64,000 nt of DNA from assembly GCA_003600225.1 (NCBI GenBank), contig QZFT01000032.1, positions 31,273 through 95,272 on the forward strand. Direction: 5' to 3'. A program made the position numbers and the translations under genes. Shown here piece by piece: positions 36,505 to 47,355 of this stretch. The notes beneath the pieces were generated by a model, which had not been told where the DNA came from, made no database searches, and worked only from the letters and a program-made list of their open reading frames with translations. How positions within the stretch are numbered: position 1 is the first letter of the stretch; each line of letters opens with the position of its first letter. The DNA is from Pseudonocardiaceae bacterium YIM PH 21723. GTDB taxonomy: Bacteria > Actinomycetota > Actinomycetes > Mycobacteriales > Pseudonocardiaceae.

Positions 36505-39411
36505 CAGCTCGACGGTGTCGTCGGTGACCGGGTAGTCCTCGGTCTCGTCCCACCGCCGTTCCAGCAGGTCGGTGGACCACACCGCCGAGCACGGGAATCC
36601 GATGCGCAGCGAAGCCCGGGTACGCGCGCCGGTCGACTGGTAGAGCCGGACCACCAGGTCACCGGAGCGGTCGTCGGCCAGTTTCACCGCCTCCACCACC
36701 ACATCCGGGTCGGAGCAGGTGACCAGCGGGGTCACCGCGTGCGTGCCGTAGACGGCGCGTTCCGGCAGGTTCACCTGATAACCGGCGACCACGGCGTCGG
36801 AGATCGAGGCGCCGGGGACGAGCCGGTGCCGGAACCGGTGCACGCCGTGGTCGGTCTGCGGGTCGGGGTAGCGCGGCGCGCGCAGCAGCGACACCCGGGC
36901 GGTGGTGGTCGTGCCGGTGCGGGTCACGTCGTGCCCGTAGGTGGAGTCGTTGATCAACGCCACCCCGTAGCCGGGTTCGGCCAGGTGCAGCCAGCGGTGC
37001 GCGCAGATCTCGAACTTCGCGGCGTCCCAGCTGGTGTTGGCGTGGGTGGGCCGCTTGATGTGGCCGAACTGGGTCTCCGAGGAGGACCATTCGGTGCGCA
37101 CGTCCAGGGGGAAGGCGAGCTTGAGGATCTTCTCGCTCTCCTGCCAGTCGATCTCGGTGAGGATGTCGATCTGGCCGCCGGAGACGCTGATCAGCTGGCT
37201 CATCCGGGAGCCGCCGAACTCGCGCACCACCATCACGTGGTCGCTGCCCGCCGTCACCTCGGCGTCGAGGAGATCGGTGACCTCGTTGCGGTAGAACGAA
37301 TCCAGGTCCCACGCGTCCCAGGCGTTCGGGAAGTCGGTGTGCAGCTGCGGCAGGTTCCCGGGACCGGACAGCACCTCCCGGTCGGTGCGCAGGTCGCGGA
37401 CCGAGCGCAGTGTGCCGTCGGTGCCGACGACCACCCGCAGGGTGCCGTTGTCCAGCAGGAAGCCGTCGGCGTGCCGGGACGGCGTGGCCAGCCGGTCCGG
37501 GGTGCGTGGGCCCGCTCCGCCGCCGGCCACCCCGGACCGCTCGTGCGGCGCGGCGTTGAACACGATCTCCTGCTCGCCGCTGCCGGCCAGGGCCTGCTGC
37601 GCGGCGGCGGTGATCTCGGCCAGTTCGGCGGCGATCCGCTCGTACTGCTGCTCGGCCTCACGGTGCACCCAGGCGATCGACGAGCCGGGCAGGATGTCGT
37701 GGAACTGGTTCAGCAGCACGGCCTTCCACAGCCGGTCCAGGCGCTCGTAGGGGTATTCGGCGCCGTGCCGGATGGTCGCGGTCGCCGCCCACAGTTCGGC
37801 CTCGCGCAGCAGGTGCTCGCTGCGCCGGTTGCCCTGTTTCGTCTTGGCCTGGCTGGTGTAGGTGCCGCGGTGGAACTCCAGGTACAGCTCGCCGACCCAC
37901 ACCGGTGCCTGCGGATACTCCGCCTCGGCCTCGCGGAAGAACTCGGCGGGCGCGGCGATCCGCACCTTGGGCGAGCCCTCCAGGTCGGCCAGCCGCTGCG
38001 CGCGGGCCAGCATCTCCCGGGTGGGCCCGCCACCGCCGTCGCCGTGGCCGAACGGGACCAGGGAGCTGTTGGCCCGGCCCTTCTCCGCGTACTGCTTGGA
38101 GGCGCGGGCCAGGTCCTGGCCGGACAGTTCCGAGTTGTAGGTGTCTGCCGGCGGGAAGTGGGTGAAGATCCGGGTGCCGTCGATGCCCTCCCACCAGAAG
38201 GTGTGGTGCGGGAACCGATTGGTCTGGTTCCAGGAGATCTTCTGCGTCAGGAACCAGCGAGAGGCGCTGAGCCGGACCAGCTGGGGGAGCGCGGCGCTGT
38301 AGCCGAATGAATCGGGCAGCCACACCTCATTGGTCTCGATGCCGAACTCCTCGGCGAAGAACCGCTTGCCGTGGGTGAACTGGCGGGCCATCGCCTCACC
38401 GCCGGGCATGTTGGTGTCCGACTCCACCCACATGCCGCCCACCGGCACGAACTGTCCTTTGTGGATTTTCTCCTTGACCCTGGCGAACACCAGGGGGTGG
38501 TGATCCCGGATCCAGGCCAGCTGCTGGGCCTGGGACATGGAGAACACGAAGTCCGGGTCGCGGTCCATCAGGTCCACCACGTTCGCGGTGGTCCTGGCGA
38601 CCTTGCGGATGGTCTCGCGCACCGGCCACAGCCAGGCCGAGTCGATGTGCGCGTGCCCGGTCGCGGTGATCCGGTGCGCGCTGGCGTGCGCGGGCTTGGC
38701 GAGCACCTCGGCCAGCTCCGCGCGGGCGGCGGTCGCGGTACCGGGGACATCGGTCAGGTCGACCCGGTCGATGGCCCGGCCCATGGCGCGCAGCACCTCG
38801 TGGCGGCGCGGGCCGTCCATCGGAAGCTCGTGCATCAGCTGGTTCAGCACCTCGAAGTCCTGGACCAGCTCCCAGACCTCGGTGTTCCGGGTCGCGGTGC
38901 CCACCCGGGCGAAGCGGTACAGCGGATCGGTGCCCGCCGTCGCCTTGTCACCCAGCTGGGTCGGCCGGAACATCGGGTGGCTGAGCAGCTCCGGGTTCGC
39001 CCCCAGTTCCACGAAGTAGCGGTGCTGCCCGGGGCCGTCCGGCAGGACCCACTGGCTGCGGGGGTTGAGTCCCTTCACCGGGGTGCCGTCGGCCCGGTAC
39101 ACCAGGCCCTCGCACTGGAAGCCGGTCTTCCCCTCATCGAAGCCGATATCGATGATCAGCTCGACGCCGTCGCCCGCCGGCACGGTGACGTCCACCCGCA
39201 GCCAGGTGGTGCTCCACGGCGGCCCCCAGCGGTCACCCGCGGCGGCGGGGGAGTAGTCGGCGGCCAGGGCCTCCGCGACCGGCACCGGCTCGTCCGGGGC
39301 CTGCCAGACGGCGATCTCGGCCGGTGCGAAGTCCGCGTACTGGGCGGGTTTGATCCGCTCACCCAGTACCCGGTTGATCCGTCCCTCGATCAACGTCCGG
39401 TCGTCCAGCAT
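36454..39411 (-). CDS. Alpha-mannosidase, glycoside hydrolase family 38
   Basis: The 985-aa enzyme has no signal peptide, so it is probably cytoplasmic. An N-terminal beta domain (to about 240) precedes the GH38 catalytic domain: metal site TGHAHIDSAWLWP (His255, Asp257), nucleophile in VWLPDSFGYSAALPQ (Asp367) and FGHGDGGGGP near 455. C-terminal beta-sandwich domains follow. It would trim mannose from imported or recycled glycans. The start at 39411 lacks a good ribosome site, and an upstream ATG is blocked by TAG. Its 3' end overlaps the NmrA-like gene by 51 bp. Confidence 0.93.
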   Translation of the reverse strand: MLDDRTLIEGRINRVLGERIKPAQYADFAPAEIAVWQAPDEPVPVAEALAADYSPAAAGDRWGPPWSTTWLRVDVTVPAGDGVELIIDIGFDEGKTGFQCEGLVYRADGTPVKGLNPRSQWVLPDGPGQHRYFVELGANPELLSHPMFRPTQLGDKATAGTDPLYRFARVGTATRNTEVWELVQDFEVLNQLMHELPMDGPRRHEVLRAMGRAIDRVDLTDVPGTATAARAELAEVLAKPAHASAHRITATGHAHIDSAWLWPVRETIRKVARTTANVVDLMDRDPDFVFSMSQAQQLAWIRDHHPLVFARVKEKIHKGQFVPVGGMWVESDTNMPGGEAMARQFTHGKRFFAEEFGIETNEVWLPDSFGYSAALPQLVRLSASRWFLTQKISWNQTNRFPHHTFWWEGIDGTRIFTHFPPADTYNSELSGQDLARASKQYAEKGRANSSLVPFGHGDGGGGPTREMLARAQRLADLEGSPKVRIAAPAEFFREAEAEYPQAPVWVGELYLEFHRGTYTSQAKTKQGNRRSEHLLREAELWAATATIRHGAEYPYERLDRLWKAVLLNQFHDILPGSSIAWVHREAEQQYERIAAELAEITAAAQQALAGSGEQEIVFNAAPHERSGVAGGGAGPRTPDRLATPSRHADGFLLDNGTLRVVVGTDGTLRSVRDLRTDREVLSGPGNLPQLHTDFPNAWDAWDLDSFYRNEVTDLLDAEVTAGSDHVMVVREFGGSRMSQLISVSGGQIDILTEIDWQESEKILKLAFPLDVRTEWSSSETQFGHIKRPTHANTSWDAAKFEICAHRWLHLAEPGYGVALINDSTYGHDVTRTGTTTTARVSLLRAPRYPDPQTDHGVHRFRHRLVPGASISDAVVAGYQVNLPERAVYGTHAVTPLVTCSDPDVVVEAVKLADDRSGDLVVRLYQSTGARTRASLRIGFPCSAVWSTDLLERRWDETEDYPVTDDTVELSLRGFEVLTLRVGRAE

Positions 39412-39420
39412 CTACACCAC

Positions 39421-39486
39421 CATTTTCTGCAGATTCTGCCCCGTCGCGGATTTCTCCCCGAACGTACGCAGAATCTGCAGAAAATG
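39421..39486 (-). terminator. Hairpin after the deazaflavin oxidoreductase gene
   Basis: CATTTTCTGCAGATTCTGC and its exact 19-bp complement flank a 28-nt loop. It lies 5 bp beyond the stop at 39492 and just ahead of the mannosidase start, insulating the two. Confidence 0.75.
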
Positions 39487-39491
39487 CTCGA

Positions 39492-39926
39492 CTAGGACTT
39501 GGGGTCGATCACGAAAACCGGGATCTTGCGGTCGGTCTTCTCCTGGTACTCGGCGTAGTTGGGGAAGGCCTTGACCGCGCGCTCCCACCATTCGGCACGC
39601 TCCGCGCCGTCGACCTCGCGGGCCACGTAGTCCTTGGTCACGGTGCCGTCCTGCAGCGGGAACTCCGGGTGCGCCTTGATGTTGTAGTACCAGCTCGGGT
39701 GTTCCGGAGCTCCGCCTTTGGACGCCACGATGGCGTAGCTGCCGTTGTGCTCGACACGCATCACCGGGGTGTAGCGCAGCTTGCCGGATTTGGCGCCGCG
39801 CAGGGTCATCAACACCACGGGCATGCCGTAGATGTCCACGCTCTCGGTGGTTCCGGTTTCCAGGATCTGCTTCGTCTGGTCCTGCACCCAGTCGGAGGGG
39901 CTGAACTCAACGTTGGTGTCTGCCAT
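39492..39926 (-). CDS. Deazaflavin (F420)-dependent nitroreductase-family protein
   Basis: The 144-aa split-barrel protein resembles mycobacterial Ddn: MPVVLMTLRGAKSGKLRYTP, SYAIVASKGGAPEHPSWYYN, IKAHPEFPLQDG and EKTDRKIPVFVIDP. Members use F420H2 to reduce quinones or nitro compounds. It is divergent from rox, and the 20-bp rifamycin-associated-like palindrome lies between them, so the two may be co-induced (inference). The ribosome site is weak. Confidence 0.88.
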   Translation of the reverse strand: MADTNVEFSPSDWVQDQTKQILETGTTESVDIYGMPVVLMTLRGAKSGKLRYTPVMRVEHNGSYAIVASKGGAPEHPSWYYNIKAHPEFPLQDGTVTKDYVAREVDGAERAEWWERAVKAFPNYAEYQEKTDRKIPVFVIDPKS

Positions 39927-39928
39927 GA

Positions 39929-41482
<1,554 letters not shown>

Positions 41483-41494
41483 CGGACGCTGAAT

Positions 41495-41547
41495 GCAAGC
41501 ATGGGCACCTTGCTCGCATCAGACGCGAGCAAGGTGCCCATGCTTGC
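41495..41547. terminator. Bidirectional terminator between rox and the VWA gene
   Basis: Perfect 23-bp arms (beginning GCAAGCATGGGCACC) flank a 7-nt loop between two convergent stops at 41482 and 41549. Confidence 0.9.
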
Positions 41548-41548
41548 G

Positions 41549-43324
41549 TTACTGGCCGAGGAGTTTGGCGAGGGCGGGGGTCAGGCCGGGGCCGTCGGTG
41601 AAGGTCACCGAGCCGCCGGTCACCTCCGCCACGGCGTCCAGCTTGGGCTTGTTGTCCTGGCCACCGAGGATCAGGAAGTCGATGTGCACCGGACGGTCGT
41701 CCTTCTTCACGTCGAGCAGCGCCTGGCGCAGGTTGTCCAGCAGGAAGCTGTCGCTGTTGAAACCGTCGGCGATCACTACCAGGCGGTTGGTGCTGCCGGG
41801 CTGGTACGTCTCGGCTGCCGTCTGATAGCTCGCCAGGACCGCGCTGGTCAGCAGGCCGCGGCGTTCGGCCTTGAGGCCGTCGAGCGCGCCGATGACGGGG
41901 TCCTTCGCCTCGGCCACGGACCGCAGGCCGACGAGGGGCCGGTACGGGTGGTCGCCGTCCAGTTTCTCGCTGAACTCCCACAGCCCGAGGCGGCCGGTGG
42001 TGGCCTTGGCCGTCACCGAGCGCACCGCGTCGCGGGCCCAGTCCAGGCCGGGCCTGCCGTCGCCGCGGTCGGCGGCCATCCGTTCGGAACTCTCCACCAG
42101 CAGCGTGGCGGACTGGCTGCCACTGCCCGCGCCGGCCCACACGCCGTGCAGTGCGTCGGCGACCGCCGGATCGGCGACGGGCGCGGTGGCCGGCAGTGCG
42201 GGCCAGCCGAGGCCCGGGGTCTTCGCCGGTTTGGCGTCCGATCCGGGGACGCGCAGCCCGGCGCCGGTGAACAGGGCCTGCTGCCGGGGCTCGTGCAGGT
42301 ACGCGCCGAACCGGGTGGCCGCCCTGGGCAGCCTGCCGGAGGCGTCGTCCATGGCCAGCGAGACGAACGGGAAGTCGGCGACCACGTTGGGGCCGGTGGG
42401 CAGGATCTCGGCGAGGGGAGTGCCGGGCTTGAAGCCGCCGTCGGTGCCCAGGTTGCGGCGCAGCAGGTCGACCTCCAGCACCGGGGCCACGTCGTAGGGC
42501 GAGGACGTGGGGGATTCGGCGTCGGCGATGTTCTGCAGCGTGGTGCGCAGGTCGTCCCGGCCGGTGGTGCCGGTGGCGAGCTTCGGCACGGCCGGGCTCT
42601 GCGTCTGCTCGGGGGTGACCGCCGTCTGGTCACCGGCCAGCATGGATTGCAGGGCCAGTGAACTGGCGGTGTTGGCCGCCGGATCCGGCATGCCCAGGGT
42701 GAAGGCGCCCCAGTCCGGCTGGCCGAAGCGGTCCCAGCCGCCGCCGGCGAGCTCCGGGAGCTGGGCCCAGCCGAACGGCTTGTCCTGCATGGCCGTGCCC
42801 GCGTCCTTCGCCGCGGCCAGGACCACCGGGCTGATCGCCACCGAGCTGGGCTTGCTGCCGGTGATCTTGCTGTCGTCCAGTTTGCCGGTCCAGTAGCCGG
42901 ACTCCGGAATCCAGGCGGCGGGCCGCGGGCCGAGCTTGGCGGTGTCCCAGCCGGCCTGCAGTGCCTGTAGCACCGTGGGCGCGTCCAGCGCGGTGACCTC
43001 GACGAGGACGCAGCGGTCCTGCACCACGGTCTTCTCCGCGTTCCAGTGGCTGACGGCCTTGCGGATGGGGTCCTCGATGCTCGGCGACACGACGATGCGC
43101 AGCGGCATCGACCCGGTGACGCACCCGGCCTGCGCGGCGACCGCACGCATCTGCAGCCTGGCGGACAGGTGGTGGTAGCCGACGTAGCCGAGGGTGCAGA
43201 CCACGAGGGTCACCACCAGGGCGATGGGCCACGCGGCCACGGTCCGGCGACTGCCTGCCGCGCGATGCCCGGGTACCCGGAAGCCACTGTTCCCGCGCTC
43301 ATCCGCCCGTCGACGCCCAGCCAT
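41549..43324 (-). CDS. Membrane-anchored solute-binding / VWA domain protein
   Basis: The 591-aa protein has a basic N-terminal tail and one transmembrane helix (about residues 33-55, AWPIALVVTLVVCTLGYVGY). Its extracellular part joins a substrate-binding-protein-like domain (LRIVVSPSIEDPIRKAVSHW, AWIPESGYW) to a C-terminal von Willebrand A-like domain (ATLLVESSERMAADRGDGRP, NRLVVIADGFNSDSFLLDNL). The metal-site DxSxS is replaced by ESSER, so metal binding may be weak. Similar fusions occur widely in actinobacteria with unknown role. GGGAGAGG precedes the ATG at 43324; the region upstream to 43560 holds no gene. Confidence 0.82.
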   Translation of the reverse strand: MAGRRRADERGNSGFRVPGHRAAGSRRTVAAWPIALVVTLVVCTLGYVGYHHLSARLQMRAVAAQAGCVTGSMPLRIVVSPSIEDPIRKAVSHWNAEKTVVQDRCVLVEVTALDAPTVLQALQAGWDTAKLGPRPAAWIPESGYWTGKLDDSKITGSKPSSVAISPVVLAAAKDAGTAMQDKPFGWAQLPELAGGGWDRFGQPDWGAFTLGMPDPAANTASSLALQSMLAGDQTAVTPEQTQSPAVPKLATGTTGRDDLRTTLQNIADAESPTSSPYDVAPVLEVDLLRRNLGTDGGFKPGTPLAEILPTGPNVVADFPFVSLAMDDASGRLPRAATRFGAYLHEPRQQALFTGAGLRVPGSDAKPAKTPGLGWPALPATAPVADPAVADALHGVWAGAGSGSQSATLLVESSERMAADRGDGRPGLDWARDAVRSVTAKATTGRLGLWEFSEKLDGDHPYRPLVGLRSVAEAKDPVIGALDGLKAERRGLLTSAVLASYQTAAETYQPGSTNRLVVIADGFNSDSFLLDNLRQALLDVKKDDRPVHIDFLILGGQDNKPKLDAVAEVTGGSVTFTDGPGLTPALAKLLGQ

Positions 43325-43510
43325 CGCCTCTCCCGCACCCAAGTCACGCGAATAGGCCCCGCCAGCCATGCCCGTCTACAAGTTGTAGTGGACGCAGGGC
43401 CATTCGGGCCAAGTATGGGTCACAGGACGATTACATGTCACCCTTTGGGGAATACATTTCCACCCGATGTAGCGCTCAGTTACGCCTTGTGAGTGCACGG
43501 TTGCAGTAGT

Positions 43511-43553
43511 GCGAAGTCGGCGAGGTCCGGAGCCCGGACCTCGCCGACCGCGG
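43511..43553. terminator. Dispersed palindrome, copy 4
   Basis: TCGGCGAGGTCCGG and its exact complement (14 bp, 3-nt loop) carry the family's CGAAG prefix on the left only. It lies 8 bp past the stop of the CNNM-type gene at 43561 (minus strand). Confidence 0.75.
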
Positions 43554-43560
43554 GACAGCA

Positions 43561-44616
43561 CTAGGCGGGTGCCGGCTGGGTGGTGTGGGTGCCGTCGTGG
43601 ACGGTGCCCACGTACTCCTCGAGGAGGTCCTCCATGGCCACCACGCCGAGCACGGTGCCCGAGGTGGACACCGCCTTGGCCAGGTGGCTGTGTGCCCGGC
43701 GCAGCGCGCTCAGCGCCTCGTCCAGGCGCGCGTCGGCGGGCAGTTCCGGCAGGCCACGCACCCGGGAGGCGGGCAGCGGAGTGTCCTCCGGCTCGTCCGC
43801 GTGTTCCAGGACGTCCTTGACGTGCACGTAGCCGACCAGCTGACCGCCCTGCGAGCGGACCGGGAACCGGGAGTAACCGGTCGCGGTGACCGCCTCCTGG
43901 ATCTGGCCGATGGTGGGCCGCTCCGGCACGGAGGTCAGCTCGGCCATCGGCACCAGCACGTCGGCCACCGTCCGCTGGCCGGAGCGCAGCGTCATGTCGA
44001 GGCGCCGGTGCGCGGCGTCGTCGAGCAGGCCTTCCCGCCGGGACTCGGTGAGCAGTTCGGCGAACTCGTCCGGGGTGTACGCCGACTCCAGTTCGTCCTT
44101 GGGGTCGACCTTCAGCAGCCGCAGGATCAGGTTGGACACCACGGTGAACGCGTTCAGCACCGGTTCCACCAGCTTGCAGAAGGCGTAGTGCGCCGGGACC
44201 AGGATCAACGCGGTGCGCTCCGGACCCGCGAGGGCCACGTTCTTCGGCACCATCTCACCCAGCACGGTGTGCAGGTAGACGACCATCAGCAGGGCCACCG
44301 CGAAGGCGATCGCGTGCGCCACCGTGCCGGACAGGCCGACCGCGTGCAGCGGGATCTCCAGCGCGGAGGCCACCGCGGGTTCGGCCAGCGCACCGAGTCC
44401 CAGCGAGCAGATGGTGATGCCCAGCTGGGCACCGGCGATCAGCAGCGGCAGCTGGCTGCCCGCCTTCATCACCGTGCGCGCCGCGGCGCTGCCGCGCTCG
44501 GCGAGCCCGTCCAGGCGGTCCCGGCGGGCGGTGATGATGGCGAACTCGGCACCGACGAAGAAGGCGTTGCCCAGCAACAGGAACGCGGCGAACAGCAGTG
44601 AGGGCACGATGCTCAT
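43561..44616 (-). CDS. CNNM/CorC-type membrane protein, short form
   Basis: The 351-aa protein has an N-terminal DUF21/CNNM membrane domain (FLLLGNAFFVGAEFAIITARR, GAQLGITICSLGLGALAEP, LGEMVPKNVALAGPE) and a CBS pair (ADVLVPMAELTSVPERP, YSRFPVRSQGGQLVGYVHVK), ending soon after the second CBS. The C-terminal CorC/HlyC domain of the upstream paralogue is missing. CNNM proteins handle Mg2+ efflux or related ion homeostasis. The ATG overlaps the stop of the larger paralogue, so they may form a complex. Confidence 0.9.
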   Translation of the reverse strand: MSIVPSLLFAAFLLLGNAFFVGAEFAIITARRDRLDGLAERGSAAARTVMKAGSQLPLLIAGAQLGITICSLGLGALAEPAVASALEIPLHAVGLSGTVAHAIAFAVALLMVVYLHTVLGEMVPKNVALAGPERTALILVPAHYAFCKLVEPVLNAFTVVSNLILRLLKVDPKDELESAYTPDEFAELLTESRREGLLDDAAHRRLDMTLRSGQRTVADVLVPMAELTSVPERPTIGQIQEAVTATGYSRFPVRSQGGQLVGYVHVKDVLEHADEPEDTPLPASRVRGLPELPADARLDEALSALRRAHSHLAKAVSTSGTVLGVVAMEDLLEEYVGTVHDGTHTTQPAPA

Positions 44617-46034
44617 CGGGCCACCACCCCGGTCTTGGCCGCGACCTCGGCACCGATGATCTCGGTGAGGTCCGCACTCGGCAGACGGGTCACGCGCAGT
44701 TCCGCGACCCGGTGTTTGTCCATGGCCATCACGGTGATCCGCCAGCCGTCCACTCTGGTCTCGTCGCCGACGGCCGGGATCTTGCCCAGCCGGGCCAGCA
44801 CCAGGCCGGCCAGGGTTTCGTAGTCGCCGTCCGGCATCCGGAATCCGGTGGCGTCGAAGACCTCGTCGAAGCGCAGCAGGCCGGACACCATCCAGCTGTT
44901 GCGGCCCAGCGGCCGCACGGTGGCCGCCTCGTAGCGGTCGTGCTCGTCGCGCACGTCGCCGACGATCTCCTCGACCAGGTCCTCCATGGTGACCAGGCCC
45001 GCGGTGCCGCCGTACTCGTCGATGACGAGGGCGACCTGCAGGCCGGTCTCCCGGAGCCTGCGCAGCAGCGGCTCGGCTTCGAGGGTCTCCGGTACCCGGG
45101 GCACCGGCCGGGCCAGTGAGCCGACCGTGGTCCGGCCGCGTTCGTCCTTCGGCACGCCGAACGACTGCTTCACGTGCACCATGCCGGAGATCTCGTCCAG
45201 ATCCCGGTCGTACACCGGGAATCGGGAGAAACCGGTGCGCACCGCGACGTCGATCAGGTCGAGCACGGTGTTCTCCTGCTTGAGCGCCTCGACCTTCACC
45301 CGCGGCGTCATCAGGTCCTCGGCGGTGCGCTCGGTGAACCGCAGCGAGCGGTCCAGCAGCGTCGCCGTGCCCTGGTCCAGGGTGCCCCGCTCGGCGCTGG
45401 AGCGGACCAGCGAGCTGAGCTCCTGCGGGGATCGCGCGGATTGCAGTTCGTCGGCGGGCTCGATGCCCATCCGGCGCACGATGATGTTGGCCGAGCTGTT
45501 GAGCAGGTGGATCAGCCAGCGGAACGTCGTGGAGAACACCGACTGGAAGCCGGCCACCGCGCGGGCGGTCTGCAACGGCGCGGCGATCGCCAGGTTCTTC
45601 GGCACCAGCTCGCCGAGCACCATGGACAGCGTGGTGGCCAGCAGCAGCGCGACCACCACGGTGATCGGCGAGACCCACGACTCCGGCAGGCCGAGCGCCG
45701 TCAGCCACGGTCCGAGCAGCCCGGAGATCGCCGGTTCGGCGATGTAACCGGTGGTGATCGTGGTGATCGTGATACCCAGCTGCGCGCCGGACAGGTTGAA
45801 GGACAGGTTGCGGTGAGCCCGGGCGACGCGGCCCGCCGCACGATCTCCGACCCGCTGGACGTGGCTCTCCACCTGACTGCGTTCCAGTGCGGACAACCCG
45901 AACTCGGCCGCGACGAACACCGCGGTGAGCAGGGTGAGCACCAGGACGACCACCAGGCCGAGCACACTGGACCAAGGGCCGGACAGGAATTCGGTAGCCA
46001 CGTGGACACTGTCCGTCAACAGCGCGGCGTTCAT
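44613..46034 (-). CDS. CNNM/CorC-type membrane protein, full length
   Basis: The 473-aa protein has DUF21/CNNM (FVAAEFGLSALERSQVESHV, GAQLGITITTITTGYIAEP, LGELVPKNLAIAAPLQ), a CBS pair (AEDLMTPRVKVEALKQENTV, FSRFPVYDRDLDEISGMVHV, VALVIDEYGGTAGLVTMEDL) and the C-terminal CorC/HlyC domain (GFRMPDGDYETLAGLVLARL). First of a two-gene operon. The 46035-46245 leader contains small inverted repeats such as CCGGGA/TCCCGG and a CAGT-GT-ACTG site near 46160; no Mg2+ riboswitch was recognised. Confidence 0.92.
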   Translation of the reverse strand: MNAALLTDSVHVATEFLSGPWSSVLGLVVVLVLTLLTAVFVAAEFGLSALERSQVESHVQRVGDRAAGRVARAHRNLSFNLSGAQLGITITTITTGYIAEPAISGLLGPWLTALGLPESWVSPITVVVALLLATTLSMVLGELVPKNLAIAAPLQTARAVAGFQSVFSTTFRWLIHLLNSSANIIVRRMGIEPADELQSARSPQELSSLVRSSAERGTLDQGTATLLDRSLRFTERTAEDLMTPRVKVEALKQENTVLDLIDVAVRTGFSRFPVYDRDLDEISGMVHVKQSFGVPKDERGRTTVGSLARPVPRVPETLEAEPLLRRLRETGLQVALVIDEYGGTAGLVTMEDLVEEIVGDVRDEHDRYEAATVRPLGRNSWMVSGLLRFDEVFDATGFRMPDGDYETLAGLVLARLGKIPAVGDETRVDGWRITVMAMDKHRVAELRVTRLPSADLTEIIGAEVAAKTGVVAR

Positions 46035-46245
46035 CGATTGCCTACCGGGGCGCCGGGACTAGCACTATGAGAACAGCCGGGACTCTCTCCCGGCCGACTA
46101 CTGTCACCAGGCGATTGCGCATCGCGCACGAAAAGGATCACTCCTCAAGAGGAATCTACTGACTCGCCCGGTCAGTGTACTGGTCCGTTCGCGCACCGCA
46201 CGCCGATTTCACCGGTGAGTCCCGGTAAACGGAAAACCTCAGGTC

Positions 46246-46298
46246 CCGAAGGTGGCGATGTTCGGCCAAGGAATGCGCCCGGACATCGCCACCTTCGG
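46246..46298. terminator. Dispersed palindrome, copy 5
   Basis: CCGAAGGTGGCGATGTTCGG and an arm with one mismatch, 13-nt loop, 8 bp past the LacI stop on the minus strand. The G in position 7 and its complement have changed together compared with other copies, so pairing is preserved. Confidence 0.8.
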
Positions 46299-46305
46299 AT
46301 GAGGA

Positions 46306-47355
46306 CTAGGCCAGGCCGGGTCCGGTGGGGGCGGCGGTGCTGGCCCGCAGGACGACCTCCGCGCCGATCCGGACGATCTGCCGTTCCGTGCCGGTGTCGG
46401 TGCCCTCGCCCAGCGCGAGCAGCGCGGCACGTTCGCCGAGCTCCTCGATGGGCAGCCGCACCGTGGTCAGCGCCGGGGTGATGTAGCGCAGCGGTGGGAT
46501 GTCGCCGAATCCGGACAGCGATACGTCACCCGGCACATCCAGGCCGCGTTCACGGAACGCGCCCAGTGCGCCGAGCGCCATCACGTCGTTGACGGCGAAC
46601 ACACAGGTGGCACCGGTCCGCCGCTCGATCAGTTCCAGCGCGGCCTGATATCCGGCCTCGCGGGTGAAATCCCCGTGCACCACGGCTGAATCCGGCAGTT
46701 CGATGCCCGCGGTGGCCAGGCCGGTGCGGAATCCGGCCAGCCGCTGGCTCGCGGTCAGCAGGTCCGGCGGCCCGGCGAGCACCGCGAAGCGACGGTGACC
46801 CTGCTCGGCGAGCGCCGTGGCCAGGGCCTCCGCTCCGGGCTGGTTCTCCGGGACCACCGTGTCGGCGGGCAGTCCCGGCTGGGAGATACAGGCGACCCGC
46901 CCGCCCTGATCGACGAAGGCGTCGATCTCGGCGGTGAGCCGCTGGATGTCGGTCTCACTCGCGGTCCGCGATCCGGCGATCACCACGGCCCGTGCCCGGT
47001 GCGCGCGCAGCGTCGCGAGGAGGGACAACTCCCTGTCCGGCTCCCGGTTGGTCATGCCGAGCACGACCACCAGGCCCGCCTGCTCGGTGACCCGCGACAC
47101 CCCAGCGGCGATGCTGGAGAAGTACGGGTCGGTGATGTCATGCACGATCAGCCCGAACAGCGTGCTGCTGTTGCGGGCCAACGCCTGCGCGGAGGCGTTC
47201 GGCACGTAGCCGAGTTCCCGCGCGCTGGCGAGTACCCGGTCTCGCAATGCCTGACTGACCTGGCGGCTGCTTCCATTCAGCACCCGTGATGCGGTCGCCA
47301 ACGAGACGCCGGAATGTCTGGCCACTTCCACCAGTGTCGCGTGACGACGTGCCAC
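46306..47355 (-). CDS. LacI-family transcriptional regulator
   Basis: The 349-aa protein has an N-terminal LacI helix-turn-helix and hinge (TLVEVARHSGVSLATASRVL, NGSSRQVSQALRDRVLASAR) and a periplasmic-binding-like effector domain. GTG at 47355 has GGGGAGG 6 nt upstream, and in-frame starts farther upstream lack one. Divergent from the first POT transporter gene; the CG-centred palindrome at 49410 is a candidate operator. The effector is unknown, but LacI proteins mostly sense sugars. Confidence 0.92.
   Translation of the reverse strand: MARRHATLVEVARHSGVSLATASRVLNGSSRQVSQALRDRVLASARELGYVPNASAQALARNSSTLFGLIVHDITDPYFSSIAAGVSRVTEQAGLVVVLGMTNREPDRELSLLATLRAHRARAVVIAGSRTASETDIQRLTAEIDAFVDQGGRVACISQPGLPADTVVPENQPGAEALATALAEQGHRRFAVLAGPPDLLTASQRLAGFRTGLATAGIELPDSAVVHGDFTREAGYQAALELIERRTGATCVFAVNDVMALGALGAFRERGLDVPGDVSLSGFGDIPPLRYITPALTTVRLPIEELGERAALLALGEGTDTGTERQIVRIGAEVVLRASTAAPTGPGLA

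Noticed and set aside
46035..46245. Mg2+ (M-box) riboswitch before the CNNM-type operon
   Set aside because: Only short unrelated inverted repeats were seen.
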